Of a stretch of DNA of 17,696 bases, positions 1-8,669 are shown one piece after another. Below the pieces are notes generated by a model. The model saw nothing but the letters and a program-made list of their open reading frames with translations, had not been told where the DNA came from and did no database searches. The position numbers were made by a program, and so were the translations under genes. Position 1 is the first letter of the stretch; every line of letters starts with the position of its first letter. The DNA is from Selenomonadaceae bacterium UBA2897 (GTDB taxonomy: Bacteria; Bacillota; Negativicutes; Selenomonadales; Selenomonadaceae), in contig DEDT01000035.1 in the NCBI GenBank assembly GCA_002350105.1, positions 6,503 to 24,198 on the forward strand. The letters run 5' to 3'.

Positions 1-520
1 CGCCGGAAAGCTGCGAAGGATAGGCATCCTTGTGGTCGGCGAGGCCGACTTTCTGCAGCATCTGCATGGCGAGCTGCTCCGCCTCCTGACGCGGCATCTT
101 TTTCACGTGCACGGGCGCCTCCATGAGGTTCTCCAGCACCGTGAGATGCGGGAACAGATTGAACTGCTGGAAGACCATGCCCATGTGGCTCATGATCTCC
201 TTTTCCTCGCGTCCATGCACGTAGGAGACACCGCCCACATCATCCTGGCTGGCGAACGTCTTTCCCACCACGCCGATATAACCATCATCGATACTTTCAA
301 GGTGGCAGAGGCAGCGCAGCAGTGTGGACTTGCCCGAGCCCGAGGGCCCGATGATGGCCAGTACATCGCCCTTCTCCAGCGTGAGGTTGATATCCTTGAG
401 CACCGGCCGGCCAGCGTAGGCCTTGCGGATGTTCATCATGTAGACCATATGGGCATCATTCATCGTCGTCGGCGCGGGCCTTGCGGCCTCTGCCGACGCC
501 TTGCGCATGAAAGAAAACAT
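1..520 (-). CDS. Polar amino-acid ABC transporter ATPase (3' end outside window)
   Basis: ATPase subunit that would power an amino-acid importer at the inner face of the membrane. About 173 residues are visible, read by translating the minus strand from the ATG at 520. Walker A GPSGSGKST lies at residues 58-66, the Q-loop region reads MVFQQFNLFPHLTVLENL, and the sequence leaves the window at the start of the LSGG signature, so Walker B and the H-loop are not seen. The family is HisP/GlnQ/ArtM-like. The start is supported by GAGGAGG with 8 bases before the ATG, which gives an Ala/Pro-rich leader of about 25 residues before the ABC fold; shorter internal starts (Met25, Met28) are possible. It begins 13 bp after the permease stop, with its ribosome site overlapping the permease end, so it is co-transcribed. 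Histidine as substrate is inferred from the neighbouring hut genes only. Confidence 0.93.
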   Translation of the reverse strand, partial: MFSFMRKASAEAARPAPTTMNDAHMVYMMNIRKAYAGRPVLKDINLTLEKGDVLAIIGPSGSGKSTLLRCLCHLESIDDGYIGVVGKTFASQDDVGGVSYVHGREEKEIMSHMGMVFQQFNLFPHLTVLENLMEAPVHVKKMPRQEAEQLAMQMLQKVGLADHKDAYPSQLSG

Positions 521-533
521 CGCGGATCCCTCC

Positions 534-1178
534 TCACTTCACATAACGGCCATAGTGCCGCTCAAGGCGCTTGAAGCCCCAGGTCAGCACCAGCGTCATG
601 GCGAGATAGAACACGGCCGCCACCACGAAAGGTGTCATATCGAACTCGCGCTGCACGATGGCGCGGGCCACGCGCAGCAGGTCGTTCATGGCCAGAATGT
701 AGATAAGCGACGTATCCTTGACGAGGTTGATCGTCTCGTTGCTCATCGGTGGCAGGACATTGCGGATCATCTGCGGAATCACGATACGCCACATCGTCTG
801 CGTACTGCTCATGCCCAGCATGTGTGCGGCCTCGTACTGCCCTTTCGGCACAGCCTGAATGCCCGCGCGGAAAATCTCCGCGAAGTAGGCCGTGTAGTTC
901 AGCGTGAAGGCCAGCAGCGCCGCCGCGATATCGGGCAGCTTGATGCCGATCATCGGCAGGGCGAAATAGACGAAGAGCAACTGCAGCATGAGCGGCGTGC
1001 CGCGCATGATCCAAATGTAGAATTCCAGAGCCGCATTGATGAGCCGCCAGCTCGACAGCCGTCCGAGTGCCGCCAGCAGGCCCAGGGGCAGCACCAGCAC
1101 AAAGGTCAGCAGGAAAATCTCCAGCGTAACCTGCGTGCCCTCCAGCATCTGCAGTACCATATCGATCAAATGTGCCAT
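534..1178 (-). CDS. Polar amino-acid ABC transporter permease
   Basis: Membrane permease of the HisM/GlnP family, 214 residues, a normal length. Several hydrophobic segments are visible: about residues 18-38, 58-78, 85-105 and 180-200. The EAA loop that docks the ATPase reads EAAHMLGMSSTQTMWRIVIP, around residues 135-155. The early segment near residue 60 (RGTPLMLQLLF) is typical of this family. It lies between the lipoprotein binding protein and the ATPase in the classic order. The protein probably acts as a homodimer, because only one permease gene is seen here, though the operon continues beyond the window. The substrate is inferred from context (histidine or a related polar amino acid), not from sequence. 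Confidence 0.93.
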   Translation of the reverse strand: MAHLIDMVLQMLEGTQVTLEIFLLTFVLVLPLGLLAALGRLSSWRLINAALEFYIWIMRGTPLMLQLLFVYFALPMIGIKLPDIAAALLAFTLNYTAYFAEIFRAGIQAVPKGQYEAAHMLGMSSTQTMWRIVIPQMIRNVLPPMSNETINLVKDTSLIYILAMNDLLRVARAIVQREFDMTPFVVAAVFYLAMTLVLTWGFKRLERHYGRYVK

Positions 1179-1222
1179 GTGCCTTACCCCTCTCCCAGGA
1201 ATCCTGTGTTATTTGTGCTGTC

Positions 1223-2050
1223 TTATTTCTTCAGCGTGATGTCCTTGCCAAACCATTTCTCGGAAATCTTGGCCATCGTGCCGTCCTTGACCATCTCATC
1301 GAGCACCTTCTGGATTTCGTCCTTCAGCGCCGTATCATCCTTGCGGAAACCAATGCCGAACTGGCTGACCGGTCCGATGACGACGTCGAGACCATCGATC
1401 TTGTCGCCGTGCTTGCTCATGTAGTAGCGGCCCGTGATCTCATCGGAAACCACGGCGTCGATGCGGCCGTTCTCGAGATCCATGAAGGCTGAAATGTAGT
1501 CCTGATACTTCTTGAGCTCTTTCATGCTCTTCTTGAGGTCGGTATTCTTGTCGAAGTACTCCTCCGTCGTGCCGCCGCTCTGCGTGCCGATGACCTTGCC
1601 CTTGAGGTCAGCCTCGGACTTGATGCCCTTGTCATCGCCCTTGCGCACGAAGACGACCTGGCGGTTATCCATATACGGATCAGAGAAGAGCATGTTCTCC
1701 TTGCGCTTCTCCGTGATGTCGAGGCCGTTCCAGAGCACATCCACACGGCCGCTCTTCAGCTCAGCTTCCTTGCTGTCCCAGTCGATAGCCTTGAACTCCA
1801 CATCGCGGCCCAGGCGCTTGGCAGCCTCTTTTGCCACATCGATATCGAAGCCTGTAATCTCGCCGCTGTCATCCTTGAAGCCCATCGGCGGATAGTTATC
1901 ATCGAGACCGACGACGATGGCCTTGCCCGCGCCGCTCGACGAGCTGGCACTGCTGCTGCTCGCAGCCTGCTGATTGCCACCGCAGCCCGTAAAGGCCACA
2001 GCTGCGAAAACCAGGGTGGCGCCGAGCGCCAGGATTTTCTTCATGTTCAT
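1223..2050 (-). CDS. Polar amino-acid ABC transporter substrate-binding lipoprotein
   Basis: Extracytoplasmic solute-binding protein of family 3 (HisJ/ArtJ/FliY type), 275 residues. It has a lipoprotein signal peptide with Lys4-Lys5, a hydrophobic core and the lipobox FTGC (Cys23), followed by a Ser-rich linker to about residue 43. The mature part begins GKAIVVGLDDNYPPMGFKD and contains GFDIDVAKEAAKRLG and DVLWNGLDITEKRKENMLFS, both hallmarks of family 3. The ligand-binding Arg/Asp pattern GTQSGGTTEEYF is also present. The start at 2050 has AGGAGG 8 bases upstream; a second ATG two codons later is less well spaced. It is the first gene of the importer operon, downstream of a TGGTATAAT promoter and a stem-loop leader. 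Adjacency to hutH suggests histidine as ligand, but related polar amino acids are not excluded. Confidence 0.95.
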   Translation of the reverse strand: MNMKKILALGATLVFAAVAFTGCGGNQQAASSSSASSSSGAGKAIVVGLDDNYPPMGFKDDSGEITGFDIDVAKEAAKRLGRDVEFKAIDWDSKEAELKSGRVDVLWNGLDITEKRKENMLFSDPYMDNRQVVFVRKGDDKGIKSEADLKGKVIGTQSGGTTEEYFDKNTDLKKSMKELKKYQDYISAFMDLENGRIDAVVSDEITGRYYMSKHGDKIDGLDVVIGPVSQFGIGFRKDDTALKDEIQKVLDEMVKDGTMAKISEKWFGKDITLKK

Positions 2051-2090
2051 GGTAGGTTCCTCCTCTTCATACCAGAAAAGATTATTTCCA

Positions 2091-2123
2091 GTTACCGGCC
2101 GCCAAAGGGGGCAGCTACGTAAC
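2091..2123 (-). promoter_or_regulatory. Stem-loop in the 5' leader of the amino-acid importer operon
   Basis: In the minus-strand transcript GTTAC pairs with GTAAC (outer 5 bp) and, after a small internal loop, GCTGCC pairs with GGCGGC (6 bp including one G-U) around the loop CCCTTT. It lies between the -10 box and the ribosome site of the binding-protein gene. No U-run follows, so it is not a terminator. It may stabilise the message or control translation. This is seen by eye only; no folding energy was computed. Confidence 0.5.
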
Positions 2124-2134
2124 GCGACTGGCTT

Positions 2135-2163
2135 ATTATACCATGTTTCTGTATTTCGCTAAA
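2135..2163 (-). promoter_or_regulatory. Extended -10 promoter for the amino-acid importer operon
   Basis: The minus strand carries TGGTATAAT, a perfect extended -10 (TGnTATAAT), with -10 at 2135-2140. At 17 bp spacing the -35 position is TTTAGC, a weak match, which is usual for extended -10 promoters. It sits about 20 bp after the hutH stop and 85 bp before the lipoprotein start, giving a leader of roughly 75 nt. No clear GC-rich terminator follows hutH, so read-through from hutH may add to expression. Confidence 0.7.
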
Positions 2164-2182
2164 GCTCTAAAAGGATAAAAAT

Positions 2183-3709
2183 TTAAACTTTTAATGTACC
2201 AACTGCTGCCTCGGCAGCGGCGACGAGCTTCCCCTCACGGATCAGGCTATACATCTTATGAATCTCCGGCGAGAGGAAGCGATCCTTGTCGAGGTGCGGG
2301 ATGACGGCGCGGATGCAGGCATGTGCAGCCGCCGTGCCCTTGCCAGGCTTCAGCGGATCGAGGAAATCGATGCCCTGGGCCGCCGCCATCATCTCGATGG
2401 CGAGCACGTTCGTCACGTTGTCGAGAATCTCGCCCGCCTGACGCGCCGCAATCGTGCCCATGCTCACATGGTCCTCCTGGTTGGCTGAGGTCGGGATGGA
2501 ATCGGCGCTCGCGGGATGCACAAGCACCTTGTTCTCCGAGACTAACGCCGCCGCCACGTACTGCGTAATCATGAGGCCGGAATCCACGCCAGGGAAAGCC
2601 GTGAGAAAGGCCGGCAGATCGCTGAGGTGCATGTCGAGCAGGCGGTTCGTGCGCCGCTCCGAGATATTGCCGAGCTCGGCGATGGCCAGTTTCAGGTAAT
2701 CCATGACCAGCGCGATGGGCTGACCGTGGAAGTTGCCGCCCGAAATCGCCTCGCCCGTATCCGGCATGATGATGGGGTTATCCGTCACGGCGTTGATCTC
2801 GATGTTCAGCGTGCGCGTGGCCTGCGCCAGCGCCTCCTTCGAGGCGCCATGCACCTGCGGCACGCAGCGCAGGGAATAGGCATCCTGCACCTTGCTGCAG
2901 TTCTTGTGCGAGGCGATGATCTCACTGTCCTCGGTGAGTGCCAGCATGTTCTCCGTCGTCGCCATCTGTCCGGGATAGGGGCGTACCTCCGTGATGCGCC
3001 GGTCAAAAGCCGTGCGCGTGCCCTTCAGCGCCTCAAGGCTCAGCGACGCGATGACGTCGGCAGCCTTCATGAGGTTCACCGCGCGATCCCAGACCATGCA
3101 ACCCACGGCCGTCATGATCTGGGTGCCGTTGATGAGCGCGAGTCCCTCCTTGCCGCTGAGCACGATGGGCTTCAGCCCACGCATGGCCAGCGCCTCCGCG
3201 CCGCTCACACGCTTGCCATCGACCTCAGCCTCGCCCTCGCCCAACAGTACGAGCACCATGTGCGAAAGCGGGGCGAGATCGCCGCTGGCACCCACAGAGC
3301 CCTTGCAGGGGATAATCGGCGTAATGCCCTCGTTAAGGAGCGTCAGCAGCATCTCTTCCGTCTCCAGCCGGATGCCCGAATAGCCCTTGGCCAGCGAATT
3401 GGCCCTGAGCAGCATCGCGGCCCGCACGACCTCGCGCGGCAACGGCTCGCCCACACCCGTGGCGTGGCTGAGGATAAGGTTGCGCTGCAGTTTTGCACGG
3501 TCCTCTTTTTTGATGAAAACCTTGCAGAACTCGCCAAAGCCCGTGGAGACGCCATAGACCGGACGCTCCTCCTCGAGAATCTTATCGACAATGGCGCGGC
3601 TGTGCTGGATTTGCTTTACGCCCGCCTCGCTCAAAGCGACCTTTTCTCCGTGCCGCGCAACCTCTACTACCTGAGGCAGCGTCAATGATTTGCCATCCAG
3701 ATAAATCAT
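2183..3709 (-). CDS. hutH: Histidine ammonia-lyase HutH
   Basis: Converts L-histidine to trans-urocanate and ammonia, the first step of histidine utilisation, in the cytoplasm as a homotetramer. From the chosen start it is 508 residues, the usual length of bacterial HutH. The MIO cofactor triad Ala-Ser-Gly is at 141-143 in GSVGASGDLAPLSH, the catalytic Tyr is in YGVSTGFG (Tyr52), and GNFHGQP and the QEDHVSM region are intact. I chose the ATG at 3709, not the upstream start at 3775, because the family begins with M-x-x-L-D-G-x-S-L-T, a purine-rich GGAAAGGA site lies about 9-10 bases upstream, and the 22 extra residues would run through a palindrome. It is separated from hutI by a 223-bp region with a promoter-like element and terminator, so it is probably regulated as its own unit. 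Confidence 0.97.
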   Translation of the reverse strand: MIYLDGKSLTLPQVVEVARHGEKVALSEAGVKQIQHSRAIVDKILEEERPVYGVSTGFGEFCKVFIKKEDRAKLQRNLILSHATGVGEPLPREVVRAAMLLRANSLAKGYSGIRLETEEMLLTLLNEGITPIIPCKGSVGASGDLAPLSHMVLVLLGEGEAEVDGKRVSGAEALAMRGLKPIVLSGKEGLALINGTQIMTAVGCMVWDRAVNLMKAADVIASLSLEALKGTRTAFDRRITEVRPYPGQMATTENMLALTEDSEIIASHKNCSKVQDAYSLRCVPQVHGASKEALAQATRTLNIEINAVTDNPIIMPDTGEAISGGNFHGQPIALVMDYLKLAIAELGNISERRTNRLLDMHLSDLPAFLTAFPGVDSGLMITQYVAAALVSENKVLVHPASADSIPTSANQEDHVSMGTIAARQAGEILDNVTNVLAIEMMAAAQGIDFLDPLKPGKGTAAAHACIRAVIPHLDKDRFLSPEIHKMYSLIREGKLVAAAEAAVGTLKV

Positions 3710-3730
3710 ACCATCAATTTCCTTTCCGTC

Positions 3731-3748
3731 GTGAATACTCCTATTCAC
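3731..3748. promoter_or_regulatory. Perfect palindrome upstream of the hutH ribosome site
   Basis: GTGAATA and TATTCAC are perfect 7-bp arms around the 4-base centre CTCC. The element lies between the intrinsic terminator and the ribosome site of hutH, and ends about 22 bp before the start codon. As DNA it could be an operator; as RNA it would form a hairpin just upstream of the Shine-Dalgarno sequence. Confidence 0.5.
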
Positions 3749-3784
3749 AAATCCTTTAGTTGATGAAACAATCAAAGAATGCTG

Positions 3785-3822
3785 AAAAAAAGAGGCCCGA
3801 ACCTTTTACCGGTTCAGACCCC
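3785..3822 (-). terminator. Intrinsic terminator between hutI and hutH
   Basis: The minus-strand RNA forms a 12-bp stem (GGGGTCTGAACC with GGTTCGGGCCTC, a few G-U pairs) around a 7-base loop, directly followed by seven U residues. G-U pairs become A-C mismatches on the plus strand, so the structure belongs to the minus-strand transcript. It is 110 bp after the hutI stop and 75 bp before hutH. It either ends the hutU-hutI message or acts as an attenuator in the hutH leader, because a TTGACA promoter-like sequence lies just upstream of it. Confidence 0.85.
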
Positions 3823-3847
3823 TTTGTCTTTCGCTAAAAATAAGGTA

Positions 3848-3875
3848 TCACTTTCCCGGCGTCCTGTCAATACAT
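3848..3875 (-). promoter_or_regulatory. Probable hutH promoter (TTGACA, extended -10)
   Basis: On the minus strand ATGTATTGACA (3865-3875) gives a perfect -35. After 17 bp comes TACCTT, preceded by TGA, so it resembles a weak extended -10 (TGnTACCTT). The same 11-base ATGTATTGACA occurs at the rpiR-M20 junction. Transcription would begin just before the terminator stem, making the terminator part of the hutH leader. The -10 match is only 3 of 6, hence moderate confidence. Confidence 0.5.
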
Positions 3876-3892
3876 TTTCCTGTACATCTTAA

Positions 3893-3910
3893 ATGTATAC
3901 ATATATACAT
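3893..3910. promoter_or_regulatory. AT-rich palindrome upstream of the hutH promoter
   Basis: ATGTATA and TATACAT are perfect 7-bp arms around CATA, lying about 23 bp upstream of the -35 hexamer. The local minus strand also carries further ATGTA copies up to the -35 itself. The placement would suit an activator or an upstream operator half. The protein that binds is unknown; the neighbouring RpiR regulator is one candidate. Confidence 0.4.
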
Positions 3911-3932
3911 TTTCCCTGAACGAAGCACTATC

Positions 3933-5189
3933 TCAAAGATTATTGTAAACCAAATTACCGCAACAGAATACTTTATCGACGAGATTCAGACCCGTCTTAT
4001 AGACGAGGAAGCGGTAGTCTGGGGCATTCAAGAGCACGATGTCGGCGCGCTTACCTTTTTCGATGCTGCCGATGCGGTCGGCGCGGCCCACGGCGGCTGC
4101 CGCGTTGAGGGTCATGGCCGTGAGAGCTTCGGCGGTGGTCATCTGCATGGCGATGACCGCGAGGCCGAGAATCAGCGGAACGGAATAGGTATAACAACTG
4201 CCTGGATTATAGTCACTGGCTAGCGCCACTGCCGCCCCGGCCTGAATCATCTGGCGAGCCGGTGCATATTTCTTGCGCATGCAGAAAGCCGTCGCAGGCA
4301 GCAGCACGGCCACTGTCTGACTCTTGGCCAAAGCCTCGATGTCGGCATCACTGATGGAGAGCAGATGATCGGCCGAGACGGCGCCCATGCGGCAGGCGAG
4401 CCCCGCGCCTCCCGTCGAACTCATTTCATCGGCGTGCAGTTTCAGGGCGAGTCCATGCTGCTGGGCCGCCTGCATGATGCGCTCGCTCTGGGCATTGGTG
4501 AACACGCCCGTCTCGCAGAACACATCGACGAACTCGGCCAAATGCCCCGCCGCAACCTGCGGCAAGACTTGCGCGATGATGAAGTTCACGTAGTCATCGG
4601 CATGGTCTTTGTACTCGGGTGGCACGGCATGTGCGCCGAGATAGGTGTTGACGACGTGCAGCGGCAGATCATGGTCCAGCCGGCGCATGGTGCGCAGCAG
4701 GCGCAGCTCCGTGGGCGCATCGAGCCCATAGCCGCTCTTGCCTTCCACGGTGGTGACGCCCAGCCGCAGCATCGCCATGAGCGTCTGCTGCCCCAGCTGG
4801 TAGAGCTCCTCCTCCGAGGCCGCGCGCGTGGCCTGCATCGTGCTCACGATACCGCCGCCACGCTGCAGAAGTTCCAGATAGGGCACGCCCGCGAGACGGT
4901 CGTCGAACTCCTTCGCCCGCGTCCCGGCGAAGAGAAAATGCGTGTGCGGATCGACGAAGCCCGGCACGGCACAATGACCCTGGCCGTCGATGTTCTGCGC
5001 CTGTACGCCCTGCTGCTGCATGGCGGCACACACCTCGGCATCGGGCCCCACGGCCTTGATTTTCCCGGCCTGTATCCAGATGGCCGCATCCTCATAGATG
5101 GCCAGCTCATTCATCTCGCTCCCGCGCCGCGCCGTTTCTCCCTGTGGCGTAGCCACCTGGCTGAGATGACGGATAATCCTGTCCTCCAT
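3933..5189 (-). CDS. hutI: Imidazolonepropionase HutI
   Basis: Hydrolyses 4-imidazolone-5-propionate to N-formimino-L-glutamate, third step of the hut pathway. At 418 residues it has the usual length and is a member of the amidohydrolase superfamily. The metal-binding HxH is H82-T-H84 in VDPHTHFLFAGTRAKEF; further signatures are GGGIVSTMQATR, TTVEGKSGYGLD, LKLHADEMSSTGGA (metal His), SADHLL (metal His) and ALASDYNPGS (metal Asp). The start at 5189 has AAGGAG 8 bases upstream. It is the last gene of the M20-deaminase-hutU-hutI unit, 95 bp after hutU, and that gap contains a long hairpin. A terminator lies 110 bp beyond its stop. Confidence 0.97.
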   Translation of the reverse strand: MEDRIIRHLSQVATPQGETARRGSEMNELAIYEDAAIWIQAGKIKAVGPDAEVCAAMQQQGVQAQNIDGQGHCAVPGFVDPHTHFLFAGTRAKEFDDRLAGVPYLELLQRGGGIVSTMQATRAASEEELYQLGQQTLMAMLRLGVTTVEGKSGYGLDAPTELRLLRTMRRLDHDLPLHVVNTYLGAHAVPPEYKDHADDYVNFIIAQVLPQVAAGHLAEFVDVFCETGVFTNAQSERIMQAAQQHGLALKLHADEMSSTGGAGLACRMGAVSADHLLSISDADIEALAKSQTVAVLLPATAFCMRKKYAPARQMIQAGAAVALASDYNPGSCYTYSVPLILGLAVIAMQMTTAEALTAMTLNAAAAVGRADRIGSIEKGKRADIVLLNAPDYRFLVYKTGLNLVDKVFCCGNLVYNNL

Positions 5190-5228
5190 ATTGCCTGCTC
5201 CTTTCCGTTAGCAGCCAGTAACCGTGAC

Positions 5229-5264
5229 GACAAACAGGCCGGCCATGGGACCAGCCTGCCTGTC
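5229..5264 (-). repeat. Long hairpin in the hutU-hutI intergenic gap
   Basis: In minus-strand RNA GACAGGCAGGCTGGTC can pair with GGCCGGCCTGTTTGTC around the loop CCAT, a 16-bp stem in which several pairs are G-U. Those positions are mismatches on the plus strand, so the structure belongs to the hut message. No U-run follows. It may be a processing or stabilising element that sets hutU and hutI levels separately. Confidence 0.65.
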
Positions 5265-5284
5265 ATCGATCTGTACCGAAAAAC

Positions 5285-7297
<2,013 letters not shown>

Positions 7298-7343
7298 GGT
7301 ATAAAACTTCCTTTCTCAAAATTTGACTTTATATTATGGCGTT

Positions 7344-8669
7344 TCACGCCTCCAGATAGGCCATGGTTTCTTTGATGCGCGAGAGCAGTTCCGCCGTATC
7401 GATGAGACTGAACTGGCCGTCGTGCATGACCGTGCGGCCGTTGACCACCACGTGGCGGATAGCCGTAGGCTGCAGCGAGTAGACGATGTTCGGCAGGAGC
7501 TGGCCGCCCTGGCTGAGCGGCTGCATGGAGAGATCCCGCAGGTCGATGCCGATGAAGTCGGCGTAATAGTCGGGCAGCAGCTGGCCGATGGGCTCATCGA
7601 GCACGCGGCCGCCGTTGGCCGTGCCCATGGTGTAGGCATCGTGATAGTTCACGCAGAGCGCATCGCAGGTCTTCGCCTTTTGCAGGATGGAGACCATGCG
7701 CATCTCCTCCAGCACGCTGATGCGGTTGTTGCCGCAGGCGCCGTCGCTGCCCAGCGCGATGGGCGCGCCCGCCCTGAGATAGGCGGGGATGTTCGTGATG
7801 CCGTCGGCGAGGAACATGTTGCTCGAGGGGCAGTAGATGAGGCTGCCGCCCTGAGCGCCCAGCATGGCAATCTCCTCCTCGTCCAGCCAGACGCCGTGGA
7901 TGATCTTCATCGCATCGTTCACGACGCTGAGCCGGTCGAGGAAACGCAGCGGCGTGAGGCCGGTCTGCTTTTTCACCTGCTCCACCTCGAAGCGTTCCTC
8001 CGCTACGTGAATATGGAACGGCGTACCGAACTCCCGCGCCAGCGAGGCGCCTGCCTGCACCATCTCCGGCGTGGCCGCATGCAGGCTGTGTGGTGCGGGA
8101 ATGACCTTCGTCATGCCACCCGGATACTTCTGCATGAGCCGTTTCGTATTGGCGTAGGCGTCCTGGATGCTCTCGACGTAGCCCGCGGGTGCGCCTTCCC
8201 AATCGTACATTGTGCGCGCGAGCACGAGGCGGATGCCCAGATCGTGCGCGGCCTGGATGACCGCCTCATCGCCCGCCGTGCCCTCGTTGTGCAGATAGAA
8301 GAAATCACAGACCGTCGTGACGCCGCATTTCATCATCTCGGCGAAGGCGAAGAGCGCGCCCGTGTAGATGTCGCGGCAGCGCATCTTCGGCGAATACTTG
8401 TAGAGGGACTCGTCGCGCCACTCCAGGAACGGCCGGTCGGCCGCGATGCCCCGGAGCAGGCTCTGGAAACTGTGGTTATGGGCATTGACCGTGCCCGGCA
8501 TGAGCACTTCGTGCTCCCAATGCTCCACCATCGCCTCCGGGTACTGGGCGAGGAGCTCCGGCAGAGCGCCCGTCGCCAGGATCCGGCCGCCGGATACGGC
8601 GACGCCGGCCCCGCTGGCCGGTCCGTCTGCCAGCAGGCAGATAGCCGGCGCAATAATTTTTACACTCAT
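7344..8669 (-). CDS. Amidohydrolase-superfamily deaminase, probable formiminoglutamate iminohydrolase (HutF role)
   Basis: A 441-residue cytosolic metal-dependent deaminase of the amidohydrolase superfamily. Metal ligands by pattern are H64-N-H66 (NAHNHSFQSLLRG), H221 (FHIHVAEE), H258 (IIHGVW) and D309 (ALGSDGACGNN). Placement between an M20 hydrolase and hutU, with no other gene for this step, suggests it removes ammonia from N-formimino-L-glutamate to leave N-formyl-L-glutamate. PHSLHA resembles the PHSLRA motif of HutF. However, GSDGACGNNRISVLEEMR is more like the SAH/methylthioadenosine deaminase branch than classical HutF, so the enzyme may be an independently recruited HutF or act on another ring or imine substrate. 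Its ATG overlaps the stop of the M20 gene (ATGA), which indicates translational coupling. Confidence 0.72.
   Translation of the reverse strand: MSVKIIAPAICLLADGPASGAGVAVSGGRILATGALPELLAQYPEAMVEHWEHEVLMPGTVNAHNHSFQSLLRGIAADRPFLEWRDESLYKYSPKMRCRDIYTGALFAFAEMMKCGVTTVCDFFYLHNEGTAGDEAVIQAAHDLGIRLVLARTMYDWEGAPAGYVESIQDAYANTKRLMQKYPGGMTKVIPAPHSLHAATPEMVQAGASLAREFGTPFHIHVAEERFEVEQVKKQTGLTPLRFLDRLSVVNDAMKIIHGVWLDEEEIAMLGAQGGSLIYCPSSNMFLADGITNIPAYLRAGAPIALGSDGACGNNRISVLEEMRMVSILQKAKTCDALCVNYHDAYTMGTANGGRVLDEPIGQLLPDYYADFIGIDLRDLSMQPLSQGGQLLPNIVYSLQPTAIRHVVVNGRTVMHDGQFSLIDTAELLSRIKETMAYLEA

Noticed and set aside
3710..3775. N-terminal extension of HutH from an upstream start
   Set aside because: The family start M-x-x-L-D-G and the ribosome site favour 3709, and the extension runs through a perfect palindrome.
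2154..3838. Shared 10-mer TTTCGCTAAA at 2154-2163 and 3829-3838 (plus strand) as a regulatory motif
   Set aside because: It lies at different positions relative to the promoters (over a -35 in one case, in the leader in the other) and is short and AT-rich enough to be chance.
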